A stretch of DNA of 5,299 bases from Chloroflexota bacterium (GTDB taxonomy: Bacteria; Chloroflexota; Anaerolineae; J102): assembly GCA_013152695.1 (NCBI GenBank), contig JAADFV010000190.1, positions 1 through 5,299 of the forward strand, in the 5' to 3' direction. The notes under the pieces were generated by a model that was not told where the DNA came from, searched no databases, and saw only the letters and a list, made by a program, of their open reading frames with translations. Below are positions 1 through 5,299 of this stretch, one piece after another; position 1 is the first letter of the stretch, and each line of letters opens with the position of its first letter. Made by a program: the position numbers and the translations under genes.

Positions 1-535
1 GGTCCTGGATGTTAAGTTTGCGCCGATCGACCAGATAGGCGGCAATTCCTTCTGCCAGATAGCAGTCAATGTCCTCTCGTGCCGCCTCACTCCGGCCGTA
101 TTCTGCCCGAAAGCAGCTTTCGATCCCCCGGCAAAAAGATGTCCAATTCTTCAGTATTGCTGCCGAATCTGGTTTTTTCCAGCCTAAAAGCTGGCTGATA
201 AGGGCACCTACGGGCGTGAGGTAAAGGATAGGATCGCTAAGGCTGTAAGCAAGCTTAATCCAGGCGACATCCTGAAGCGTGCGCGAAGCTACAGGCTGAA
301 TACCCGGCTTGTAGCCATGATGCTGAAGGTTGATGACAATATGACCGCGGGGGTGCTGGAGCCAGGTATGAAGTAAAGGGACGGGAAGGAGGGAAAGCTC
401 AAGTAAGAGGGCGTTGATCGCGGCCATGGGCGTGTCATAACGAGAGGTCACCCGCCCGGATGAACGCGCCAAAAGGTCGGGGGTTGTGTGGATGCGAGGA
501 AGAAGAGCACGGATATCCAGAGAAGCTGAGGACAT
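1..535 (-). CDS. Unrecognised protein, N-terminal 178 residues, runs off the left edge
   Basis: An open frame with no stop reads from ATG at 535-533 to the left edge, so the C-terminus is missing. I do not recognise the family. The start overlaps the prs stop by one base (TAATG), there is no clear Shine-Dalgarno sequence, and translation is probably coupled to prs. The visible part begins MSSASLDIRALLPRIHTTPD. Residues 38-57 are Leu-rich and hydrophobic with two prolines, followed by a His-containing stretch (HPRGHIVINLQHHGY, 61-75). Residues 89-119 are rich in aliphatic and aromatic residues, with the segment DPILYLTPVGALISQLLGW. The end (144-178) is charged, with CYLAEGIAAYLVDRR. I see no signal peptide and no convincing membrane helix, so it is probably a soluble mostly helical protein. 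The codon pattern resembles its neighbours, and an unbroken 178-codon frame placed exactly behind prs supports a real gene. The function is unknown. Confidence 0.72.
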   Translation of the reverse strand, partial: MSSASLDIRALLPRIHTTPDLLARSSGRVTSRYDTPMAAINALLLELSLLPVPLLHTWLQHPRGHIVINLQHHGYKPGIQPVASRTLQDVAWIKLAYSLSDPILYLTPVGALISQLLGWKKPDSAAILKNWTSFCRGIESCFRAEYGRSEAAREDIDCYLAEGIAAYLVDRRKLNIQD

Positions 536-1503
536 TATTGGCGGTACATGGCACGTACGCTCATACCATGATGGATACGACGAATGGTTTCACCAATAAG
601 AGAAGCAACGCTAAGCTGAACAAGTTTTTCCCCTAACTGTTGACGATGGGCCTCAGAGATGGGCAGGGTGTTGGTGACGACGACATGATCGATGGGTGCT
701 TCTGCCAACCGCTCACAGGCCGGTTCCGAAAAAACAGCATGGGTAGCAAAGGCATCGACACGCGTAGCACCATGATCTTTGAGGAACTCCGCCGCCTTAC
801 TGATAGTGCCGGCCGTATCGATTTCGTCGTCGATAAGGAGACAGGTACGGCCCTCAACATCGCCGATGACATTGTATAGTTTCGTGGCCTCGCCGTCAGG
901 AGAACGCCGTTTTTCGATGATGGCCAGGGGAAGATCGAGTTCTTCGGCGAGATTGCGTGCCCGCCGCACACCGCCGATATCAGGAGAAACGACCGTAGCA
1001 TGCTCTTGAAGACTATTTTCCCGGATATATTCGACAAATAGGGGGCGGGCAGTGAGTTCATCGGTGGGGATGGTGAAAAATCCCTGAATCTGGCCTGCAT
1101 GAAGGTCAACAGTGAGGAAACGATCCGCTCCGGCCACCGTGATCATGTCTGCCAGGAGTCGGGCTGTGATCGGTACACGTGGCTGGTCCTTTTTGTCGGT
1201 ACGACCATAGGCGTAGTAGGGGATGACGGCAGTGATGCGACCGGCGCTATCTCGCCGCAGGGCGTCAATGGTGATCAAAAGTTCCATCACCATGTCATTG
1301 ACCGGTCTGCCAAAGGGTTGAATGAGAAAAACATCCTTGCCCCGAATGCTATGCTCCAGACGAACAAAGATGTTTTCGTTGGGAAACTTGCGGATAATGA
1401 TGGGAACATGCACCAAACGCAGATAGTCGCAGACTTCTTCTGCAAGTTCGGGGTTACAAGTACCACTCACGACTGCTAAGTCGCCGTAGATGCCTCCAGA
1501 CAA
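535..1503 (-). CDS. prs: Ribose-phosphate pyrophosphokinase (PRPP synthetase)
   Basis: This cytosolic enzyme transfers pyrophosphate from ATP to ribose 5-phosphate, giving PRPP for purine, pyrimidine, NAD, His and Trp synthesis. At 322 residues it has the normal class I length. In order it shows the N-terminal FPNEN segment (40-44), the catalytic flexible loop PYYAYGRTDKKDQPRVPITAR (95-115), the metal/ATP motif DLHAGQIQGFF (133-143), the pyrophosphate-loop motif VSPDIGGVRRAR (172-183), EKRR (197-200) and the PRPP-binding signature LIDDEIDTAGTI (223-234). The loop differs from the common YARQDRK form (GRTDKK), but its Arg, Asp and final Lys are kept. The start codon is TTG at 1503-1501. It is chosen because GGAGGT lies 4 nt upstream and the next in-frame ATG (Met71) would remove conserved sequence. 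The stop overlaps the start of the next gene. There is a 153-bp leader gap to the upstream aconitase X gene. Confidence 0.97.
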   Translation of the reverse strand: MSGGIYGDLAVVSGTCNPELAEEVCDYLRLVHVPIIIRKFPNENIFVRLEHSIRGKDVFLIQPFGRPVNDMVMELLITIDALRRDSAGRITAVIPYYAYGRTDKKDQPRVPITARLLADMITVAGADRFLTVDLHAGQIQGFFTIPTDELTARPLFVEYIRENSLQEHATVVSPDIGGVRRARNLAEELDLPLAIIEKRRSPDGEATKLYNVIGDVEGRTCLLIDDEIDTAGTISKAAEFLKDHGATRVDAFATHAVFSEPACERLAEAPIDHVVVTNTLPISEAHRQQLGEKLVQLSVASLIGETIRRIHHGMSVRAMYRQ

Positions 1504-1507
1504 GGTA

Positions 1508-1513
1508 ACCTCC
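1508..1513 (-). promoter_or_regulatory. Shine-Dalgarno sequence fixing the TTG start of prs
   Basis: Read on the minus strand this is GGAGGT, then TACC, then TTG. It is a near-perfect anti-16S match at short but acceptable spacing. It decides that prs begins at TTG, since no ATG lies near the expected N-terminus. It is the strongest ribosome binding site visible in the minus-strand block; the other genes there show weak sites or none. Confidence 0.85.
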
Positions 1514-1523
1514 AGGGTGTGTT

Positions 1524-1554
1524 AGGGGGAAAAGGAAGGAGGAAAGAAGGGAAA
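1524..1554. other. 31-nt uninterrupted polypurine/polypyrimidine tract in the prs leader gap
   Basis: All 31 bases on the plus strand are A or G, so the prs-sense strand is pure C/T. The tract sits 21 bp upstream of the TTG start, within the 153-bp gap (1504-1656) between the aconitase X gene and prs. It is not an exact mirror repeat. The rest of the gap holds no ORF that I can support, no clear intrinsic terminator and no convincing promoter. A TTGACT on the minus strand (1653-1648) lacks a good -10 at proper distance, and a TATCAT farther downstream lacks a -35. The tract could be an unstructured mRNA leader that keeps the strong ribosome site open, or it may be neutral. Confidence 0.6.
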
Positions 1555-1656
1555 TAAATGGGTTGCTTGAGTTTTTGGTGGTGTGAAAGGGTAGTTTGCT
1601 TCAGGGGTGATGATAACGGTGAGAACCAAAGCTCTGAGCATTTAGGAGTCAAATGG

Positions 1657-2928
1657 TTAGGAAGAAGGCCAGGATCCGCTGAGAGCCGCCTCTAAACAAC
1701 GATCCAAGTCACCAAAACGCATCTGTACGCCGCTGTGCATGGGGGCATAGCAAGCCATCTTGCCGGCATTGGTGGCCATGCGGCGGATGCCGAGAGAGTG
1801 CATTGGGGCGACGACGGCGCAGGTATCAGCCACCACTTCTCCCCCAGCCTGCGTAATGATCTCCAACAATCCTTCGGCCTCGGCCCGCTTCCGTGTCATT
1901 TGTGCTGTGGTAATCCAGAGACGCGTGGCAACGTGTTTACCACGTAGACGCTCCGCAACAAGACGCAGTTCACTCAGAGAGGCATGAGGGCAACCGATGG
2001 TGACGAGATCGATTTCTGTGACATCAGGATCAGCGTCCATCACCTCATAGGCATCGTTGAGATTATCAATCACAATTCGCTTCACCTGAGGCTGAAGTAA
2101 CTTCTCGCCCTGTTCGCGAGCTTCGGGTGTATATCCGGCGATGTGATAAAGGGCAACAGCACCGTAGGCAGCCAATCCCGCGCCCAAGGTCTTCAAACGG
2201 TCACCTGCTTCACCTCCGATAGTGATGTCTTTGGGCAAGGGCGGGAGCCAGGTAGCCAGGTCGGCAAAGTAGGGAACACCATCTCCGACTTGTTTTCCGA
2301 CGATGTAGCTGAGGGCACCGAAATCGGCAATGGTCTTGAGCGAACACCGAACTTCGATTACATGGGTGGCTTGACGATTTTCAGGGAGGTGATAGCCATA
2401 GCGTGCTGTTCGTCCCACAATGGCTGCAGCCAGAGCACTGGGCCCACCCTCACGATTCGTATAGGCCCCTACCACCGAATTGGCCCAAACAACGGCACTG
2501 GATTCGGCCCAGGCGAGATGATCACCACGCTGGGGAGCGTACTCAGGAAAAAGATAGGGCGTGCATGACATGGTGGCTTGCACGCCCATCTGCCTAAAAG
2601 CGTCGACTGCTGCAAGTTGCGGGCGAGCAAAGTCCGGGCTGAAGCCCATATCTTGCCAGCGCTCCAACTCCATCCCGGCAGGATTGAGGGTAGTAGGAAC
2701 CCGTACTCGTGCCCCTTCCTGGGCCCATTCGCTCAGAAACGCCACACCAGCGTCACCAAGGTTCTTGTAACTTACGCCCGATATCTGAACATGTTTGACC
2801 CCGGTCAGATTGGGCGCGCCATAGATACGTCCCAGTGTGACGACAATTTCCATGGCCCGTTGCACACCAGGCCCTTCTGCACCTTCCAGGAGTCGTTTTT
2901 CTTCAGGAGTTAGATACAAGGTGGTCAT
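1657..2928 (-). CDS. Aconitase X catalytic (large) subunit, DUF521 family
   Basis: This is a member of the aconitase superfamily (AcnX, DUF521), iron-dependent dehydratases. Known members are the archaeal mevalonate 5-phosphate dehydratase large subunit and bacterial cis-3-hydroxy-L-proline dehydratases. At 423 residues it matches a stand-alone large subunit; fused forms are about 570. Family motifs are ISGVSYKNLGDAG (49-61), TTLNPAGM (79-86), SCTPYLFPEYAP (121-132), WANSVVGAYTNREGGPSAL (148-166), the GRTARYGYHLPENR region (172-185), LGAGLAAYGAVALYHIAGYTPEA (248-270), IGCPHASLSEL (311-321) and ADTCAVVAP (367-375). Cys122, Cys313 and Cys370 are the likely iron or iron-sulfur ligands. The ATG at 2928 fits the usual family N-terminus (LYLTPEE), although I see no good Shine-Dalgarno sequence. 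The DUF126 small subunit that normally completes the active site is not in the window. The gene lies 30 bp behind a small membrane protein gene. The family is certain; the substrate is undetermined. Confidence 0.93.
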   Translation of the reverse strand: MTTLYLTPEEKRLLEGAEGPGVQRAMEIVVTLGRIYGAPNLTGVKHVQISGVSYKNLGDAGVAFLSEWAQEGARVRVPTTLNPAGMELERWQDMGFSPDFARPQLAAVDAFRQMGVQATMSCTPYLFPEYAPQRGDHLAWAESSAVVWANSVVGAYTNREGGPSALAAAIVGRTARYGYHLPENRQATHVIEVRCSLKTIADFGALSYIVGKQVGDGVPYFADLATWLPPLPKDITIGGEAGDRLKTLGAGLAAYGAVALYHIAGYTPEAREQGEKLLQPQVKRIVIDNLNDAYEVMDADPDVTEIDLVTIGCPHASLSELRLVAERLRGKHVATRLWITTAQMTRKRAEAEGLLEIITQAGGEVVADTCAVVAPMHSLGIRRMATNAGKMACYAPMHSGVQMRFGDLDRCLEAALSGSWPSS

Positions 2929-2958
2929 AAATGGCTGGACAAGGAGTTTGGGCAGGGT

Positions 2959-3144
2959 TTAGCGTTCGCGATTGAATAAATGATCGAGACCAAGGAAGAT
3001 GGCCACGGCCAGAATACCAAAAAGCAACAGAATCTGGCTGAATTCGGCATGCACCCATACGACAAAGCGCATCCGTGACCAGATGAGCCAGAAGGCAATG
3101 AGGACAGCGATGGTAAGGAGAATGCTACGAGATCGTGATTTCAT
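2959..3144 (-). CDS. Small two-helix membrane protein of 61 residues
   Basis: I do not recognise a family. The protein starts MKSRSRS, which is positively charged, and then has a hydrophobic helix at about 8-22 (ILLTIAVLIAFWLIW). A short polar turn (SRMRFVVWVHAEF) follows, then a second helix at about 37-53 (SQILLLFGILAVAIFLG), ending in a charged tail (DHLFNRER). The basic N-terminus and C-terminus suggest that both ends face the cytoplasm. The stop is TAA at 2961-2959, 30 bp before the aconitase X start, so the two are probably co-transcribed. The ATG follows GCATTT, with no clear Shine-Dalgarno sequence. The same ATTTATGA context surrounds the aconitase X start. A random frame would rarely give two well-formed helices flanked by charged residues, so I favour a real gene, first in the minus-strand unit. 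Its role is unknown. Confidence 0.7.
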   Translation of the reverse strand: MKSRSRSILLTIAVLIAFWLIWSRMRFVVWVHAEFSQILLLFGILAVAIFLGLDHLFNRER

Positions 3145-3173
3145 AAATGCTAGCTATTTGAGAGAAATGAGAC

Positions 3174-3189
3174 TTGCCTCTTCAGGCAA
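3174..3189. repeat. Short perfect inverted repeat in the leader of the small membrane protein gene
   Basis: TTGCCT, a four-base loop, then AGGCAA form a 6-bp stem about 30 bp upstream of the small membrane protein start. No T-run follows on either strand, so it is not an intrinsic terminator. It could be an operator half-site pair or a weak leader hairpin. Nothing in the sequence separates these options, and chance is possible. Confidence 0.3.
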
Positions 3190-3259
3190 TGAAATGTATA
3201 CCTCATTCAGGACTGACAGAGAGCAATACGTTTCGGCCAAACATAGAGGCAACCCTCTG

Positions 3260-3287
3260 ATTGTATCACGCGGAAGAAAGGCCCCAA
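3260..3287 (-). promoter_or_regulatory. Possible promoter for the small membrane protein/aconitase X unit
   Basis: On the minus strand a TTGGGG -35-like box (3287-3282), a 16-nt spacer and a TACAAT -10-like box (3265-3260) are visible. The -10 matches five of six consensus bases and the -35 matches three. Transcription would begin near 3253, giving a leader of about 110 nt. Other weak candidates exist closer to the gene (TATACA near 3196-3201), without a convincing -35. Confidence 0.35.
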
Positions 3288-3314
3288 AAAGAGCCAACCC
3301 TTCACTTACAATGC

Positions 3315-3344
3315 TTGGCGCATCAGCCAAGACCGTTCTATAAT
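3315..3344 (+). promoter_or_regulatory. Likely sigma-70-type promoter for the rhomboid gene
   Basis: A perfect TATAAT -10 lies at 3339-3344. It is preceded after an 18-nt spacer by a weaker TTGGCG -35 (3315-3320). Transcription would start near 3351, about 40 nt before the rhomboid ATG. This fits a short leader that includes the purine-rich ribosome site at 3379-3387. It would also drive the XdhC-like gene, which lies only 5 bp behind. Confidence 0.55.
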
Positions 3345-3391
3345 GCCTTCTAGCAGAAACAAGCACCCCTCCCTCTCGGAGAAGAGGTTCC

Positions 3392-4105
3392 ATGCTTCCC
3401 ATCCAAGACAACATCCCCACTCGCCGCTTCCCAATTGTAACCTGGACCATCATTCTTCTCAATGTCCTTGTCTTCCTATACGAATTGCTACTCGACGCCA
3501 GTGGACAGTTAAATACTGGCCTGCAAACGTTAGGGGTCATCCCCGCTTTAGCGAGCGCCCACCCTTTGAGCTTCGATACGGGACGGCGAGTCTTGACCTC
3601 CATGTTTACCCATGGCGGTTTCATGCACATTGCCTCGAATATGCTTTATTTGTGGATTTTTGGGAACAATGTCGAAGATGCCCTGGGTCGTTTTCGCTTC
3701 ATTCTCTTTTATTTTATCTGCGGCACGGCAGCAGTGGCCACCCAGGTGTATTTCTCGCCCCACAGCACAGTGCCCATGATCGGCGCCAGTGGGGCGATTG
3801 CGGGGGTACTGGGTGCCTACCTGCTGATGTTTCCCTATGCCCGAGTCCGTACCCTCGTATTTTTCGGCTATTTCGCCCGAATTGCCGATTTATCAGCCCT
3901 ATGGGTGTTGGGGCTCTGGTTTGTGCTCCAGTTTTTCAATGGCCTTCTCGCTTTGGGCACTGCCGCCGCTGATACGGGTGGGATTGCTGTGTGGGCGCAT
4001 GTGGGTGGCTTTGTGACGGGCTTATTACTGGTACGACTCTTCCTTTGGGGCCGTCCTCCACCCCTCAGCACGGGCATAAACATCTATCCCCGCCGAAGAT
4101 TCTAA
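3392..4105 (+). CDS. Rhomboid-family intramembrane serine protease
   Basis: This is a membrane-embedded protease that cleaves substrate transmembrane segments with a Ser-His dyad. At 237 residues it fits the compact bacterial six-helix core. The predicted helices are about 15-33, 77-91, 101-120, 127-147, 168-189 and 196-217. Helix 2 carries HGGFMHIASN, with His79 and Asn83 as the HxxxN pair lining the active site. Helix 4 starts with the catalytic GASG motif (Ser133), and helix 6 carries AHVGGFVTG with His203 and a GxxxG packing motif. All catalytic residues are present, so it is probably active. The first loop has the family's GRRVLTSMFTH segment (64-74). The ATG is supported by GGAGAAGAGG ending 4 nt upstream. 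There is a short basic C-terminal tail and no extra cytosolic domain. Its substrates cannot be inferred from the context. Confidence 0.95.
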   Translation: MLPIQDNIPTRRFPIVTWTIILLNVLVFLYELLLDASGQLNTGLQTLGVIPALASAHPLSFDTGRRVLTSMFTHGGFMHIASNMLYLWIFGNNVEDALGRFRFILFYFICGTAAVATQVYFSPHSTVPMIGASGAIAGVLGAYLLMFPYARVRTLVFFGYFARIADLSALWVLGLWFVLQFFNGLLALGTAAADTGGIAVWAHVGGFVTGLLLVRLFLWGRPPPLSTGINIYPRRRF

Positions 4106-4110
4106 TCCCC

Positions 4111-5139
4111 ATGCAGCAACTCCTCCCCACGCTGGCAACCTGGCTGCAAGAGGGCAAATCAGTAGCCCTGGCCACAGTTGTCAAAGTATATGGCTCTGCC
4201 CCCCGCCCCTTAGGGGCCAAGATGGGGGTATCTTCTCAGGGAGAAATGGTGGGCTCTGTCAGCGGTGGCTGCGTGGAAGGTGCCGTTGCGCAAGAGGCCT
4301 TGGCCGTGCTTGCCTCTGGTACCCCCAAATTGTGCGCTTTTGGTATTGGTGATGAGTGGGCGCAATCTGTGGGCTTGTCTTGTGGCGGCACCATCGAAGT
4401 ATTCATCGAGCCCTTGCCCAAGATTCCTGCCGCCTGGACTGAACAAGAGACTCTCGCCTATGCGACAATTTTGACAGGTGAAGGTCGGGGACAACACCTG
4501 GCTGTGTGGGCAGATGGACACCGGACGGGGCAAATCCTTCCCCCTGAGCTTGGGCAAGCTGTCTATGTGGCTGCCAAACAGGCGCTAAGGCAACAACGCA
4601 CAGAACGATGCCAGGTACGGATCGCCGGCCAAACAGAGGAATTTTTTGTCGAGATTTTCGCACCTCCTCCCCATCTCGTCATTGTTGGCGCCGTGCACAT
4701 CGCCGTCTCCCTTGTCGACTTCGCCCACGCCCTGGGATTCCGCACGACCGTTATCGATCCCCGCCCAGCCTTTGCCACCCGCGACCGTTTCCCCCAAGCG
4801 GACGAAATCATCCTCCGTTGGCCGGATGACGTTCTGCCGGAGATGAATATCCATCCTAACACATTCATTGCCGTGCTTAGCCACGATGACAAGCTCGATA
4901 TTCCCGCTTTGGCTGCGGCTTTACGGAGTCAGGCCCGTTATGTCGGTGCTTTAGGTTCACAACAAACCATGAACCGGCGCCGCCAAGCCCTGCAGGCCCA
5001 GGGCATTGGCGGAGATCAATGGCAGCGGTTATACAACCCCATTGGACTTGATATCGGCGCGAGCTCACCCGAAGAAATTGCCCTTGCCATCATGGCTGAG
5101 GTGGTGGCCATAAAAAACCACGTTTCGAAACAAATGTAG
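4111..5139 (+). CDS. XdhC/CoxI-family protein (molybdenum-enzyme maturation factor type)
   Basis: XdhC proteins bind molybdenum cofactor and help its sulfuration and insertion into xanthine dehydrogenase-type enzymes. At 342 residues this one has both family domains. The N-terminal XdhC/CoxI domain (about 1-102) has TVVKVYGSAPRPLGAKM (22-38), GSVSGGCVEGAV (48-59) and GLSCGGTIEVFIEPL (88-102). The C-terminal Rossmann-like domain (about 187-332) has LVIVGAVHIAVSLVDFA (189-205), VIDPRPAFATRDRFP (214-228), YVGALGS (277-283), and the closing IGLDIGASSPEEIALAI (311-327). The usual GAGH glycine motif reads GAVH here. The frame extends upstream to 3991, but that would overlap the rhomboid gene by 115 bp and add 40 residues unlike the family. 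The ATG at 4111, 5 bp after the rhomboid stop, gives a normal N-terminus. Its ribosome site is weak, so coupling with the rhomboid gene is likely. No molybdenum hydroxylase or cofactor gene is visible in this window. Confidence 0.92.
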   Translation: MQQLLPTLATWLQEGKSVALATVVKVYGSAPRPLGAKMGVSSQGEMVGSVSGGCVEGAVAQEALAVLASGTPKLCAFGIGDEWAQSVGLSCGGTIEVFIEPLPKIPAAWTEQETLAYATILTGEGRGQHLAVWADGHRTGQILPPELGQAVYVAAKQALRQQRTERCQVRIAGQTEEFFVEIFAPPPHLVIVGAVHIAVSLVDFAHALGFRTTVIDPRPAFATRDRFPQADEIILRWPDDVLPEMNIHPNTFIAVLSHDDKLDIPALAAALRSQARYVGALGSQQTMNRRRQALQAQGIGGDQWQRLYNPIGLDIGASSPEEIALAIMAEVVAIKNHVSKQM

Positions 5140-5165
5140 CTTACGAAGAGGGGGACAAGGCCAAT

Positions 5166-5194
5166 TTGACACATCTTTACCTCTGTGCTATGCT
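5166..5194 (+). promoter_or_regulatory. Strong sigma-70-type promoter reading out of the right edge
   Basis: A perfect TTGACA -35 (5166-5171), a 17-nt spacer and TATGCT -10 (5189-5194) are present, with an extended TG at 5186-5187. Transcription would start near 5201. It lies 26 bp after the XdhC-like stop, with no intrinsic terminator in between. The downstream transcript is cut by the window edge. Confidence 0.7.
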
Positions 5195-5227
5195 CCGCCC
5201 AATCATCCTGTCCCGTACCATTGCACC

Positions 5228-5299
5228 ATGATCGGTCTTCGTTCTCTTTCGCAAGTTCATTGCACTACAGCCAGCCTGCTGGCTGCGAAAACGAACCCG
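5228..5299 (+). CDS. Doubtful start of a gene continuing past the right edge
   Basis: An ATG at 5228 opens a frame of 24 codons with no stop before the edge (MIGLRSLSQVHCTTASLL and onwards). It sits about 27 nt downstream of the predicted transcription start. There is no Shine-Dalgarno sequence and the product is not recognisable. It may instead be leader sequence, with the real gene or an RNA lying farther right. Confidence 0.2.
   Translation, partial: MIGLRSLSQVHCTTASLLAAKTNP
5268..5285 (+). other. Perfect 7-bp hairpin in the predicted transcript at the right edge
   Basis: CAGCCAG, a CCTG loop and CTGGCTG form a GC-rich stem about 68 nt after the predicted start of the right-edge transcript. 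It is followed by CGAAAACGAA and not by a T-run, so it is not a complete intrinsic terminator. It could be part of a structured leader or RNA, or chance inside a coding region. Confidence 0.35.

Noticed and set aside
633..1109. A 158-codon minus-strand frame inside prs
   Set aside because: It is a shifted frame within a gene whose motifs are all intact, and its translation is low-complexity, rich in Ser, Pro and Arg.
1620..1656. Possible terminator after the aconitase X stop (AGAGC-TTTG-GTTCT)
   Set aside because: The stem is only 5 bp with one wobble pair and no T-run follows, so it does not support an intrinsic terminator.
3154..3630. A 158-codon minus-strand open frame overlapping the rhomboid gene start and the divergent region
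   Set aside because: It covers the antisense of a well-supported rhomboid gene, has a composition typical of an antisense frame, shows no recognisable motif, and would occupy both promoter regions.
3991..4110. Upstream in-frame extension of the XdhC-like gene by 40 codons
   Set aside because: It would overlap the rhomboid gene by 115 bp, and the added residues do not resemble the family N-terminus, which begins normally at the ATG at 4111.
5177..5299. Minus-strand frame entering from the right edge and ending in TAA at 5179-5177
   Set aside because: It is only 40 codons, rich in Arg, Lys and Gln with no motif, and lies across a strong plus-strand promoter. I cannot exclude it without sequence to the right.
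1..5299. CRISPR arrays, insertion sequences, tRNA/rRNA genes, toxin-antitoxin or phage modules
   Set aside because: Reading both strands I saw no regularly spaced repeats, transposase motifs, terminal inverted repeats, cloverleaf sequences or defence-type domains.

Overview
The window carries six genes in two divergent blocks, with an unresolved right margin. Its base composition is moderate. Several proteins have sequence variants that I associate with Chloroflexota: a PRPP synthetase with a GRTDKKDQPR catalytic loop, an archaeal-type stand-alone aconitase X, and an XdhC-like protein with a GAVHIA Rossmann motif. The taxon is an inference from remembered family patterns, not from a search, so 'Chloroflexota-like bacterium' is moderately supported and genus is not resolved.

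Left block, all on the minus strand and read from right to left: a 61-residue two-helix membrane protein (3144-2959); an aconitase X large subunit, DUF521 family (2928-1657); ribose-phosphate pyrophosphokinase Prs (1503-535); and an unrecognised protein that begins at the last base of the prs stop codon and runs off the left edge (535-1). The gaps are 30 bp, 153 bp and a 1-base overlap, and I see no intrinsic terminator between the genes. They could form one transcription unit, or two if prs has its own promoter in the 153-bp gap. That gap contains a 31-nt polypurine/polypyrimidine tract. Prs starts at TTG, which is supported by a strong GGAGGT Shine-Dalgarno sequence.

Right block, on the plus strand: a rhomboid intramembrane serine protease (3392-4105), followed 5 bp later by an XdhC/CoxI-family protein (4111-5139). 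The 247-bp divergent region has a plausible promoter in each direction; the better one is TATAAT at 3339-3344 for the rhomboid gene. After the XdhC stop codon, a strong sigma-70-type promoter (TTGACA, 17 nt, TGC-TATGCT) points out of the right edge, so another transcript starts there.

Functionally, Prs supplies PRPP for nucleotide, His and Trp synthesis. Aconitase X large subunits dehydrate either mevalonate 5-phosphate (the archaeal modified mevalonate route) or cis-3-hydroxy-L-proline, and normally need a DUF126 small subunit, which is absent here. The rhomboid and XdhC pair have no obvious shared pathway. Most of the window is ordinary metabolic and housekeeping sequence, and I do not see a convincing new multi-gene system. 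The points most worth checking are the lone aconitase X, the small membrane protein beside it, and the unrecognised protein coupled to prs.
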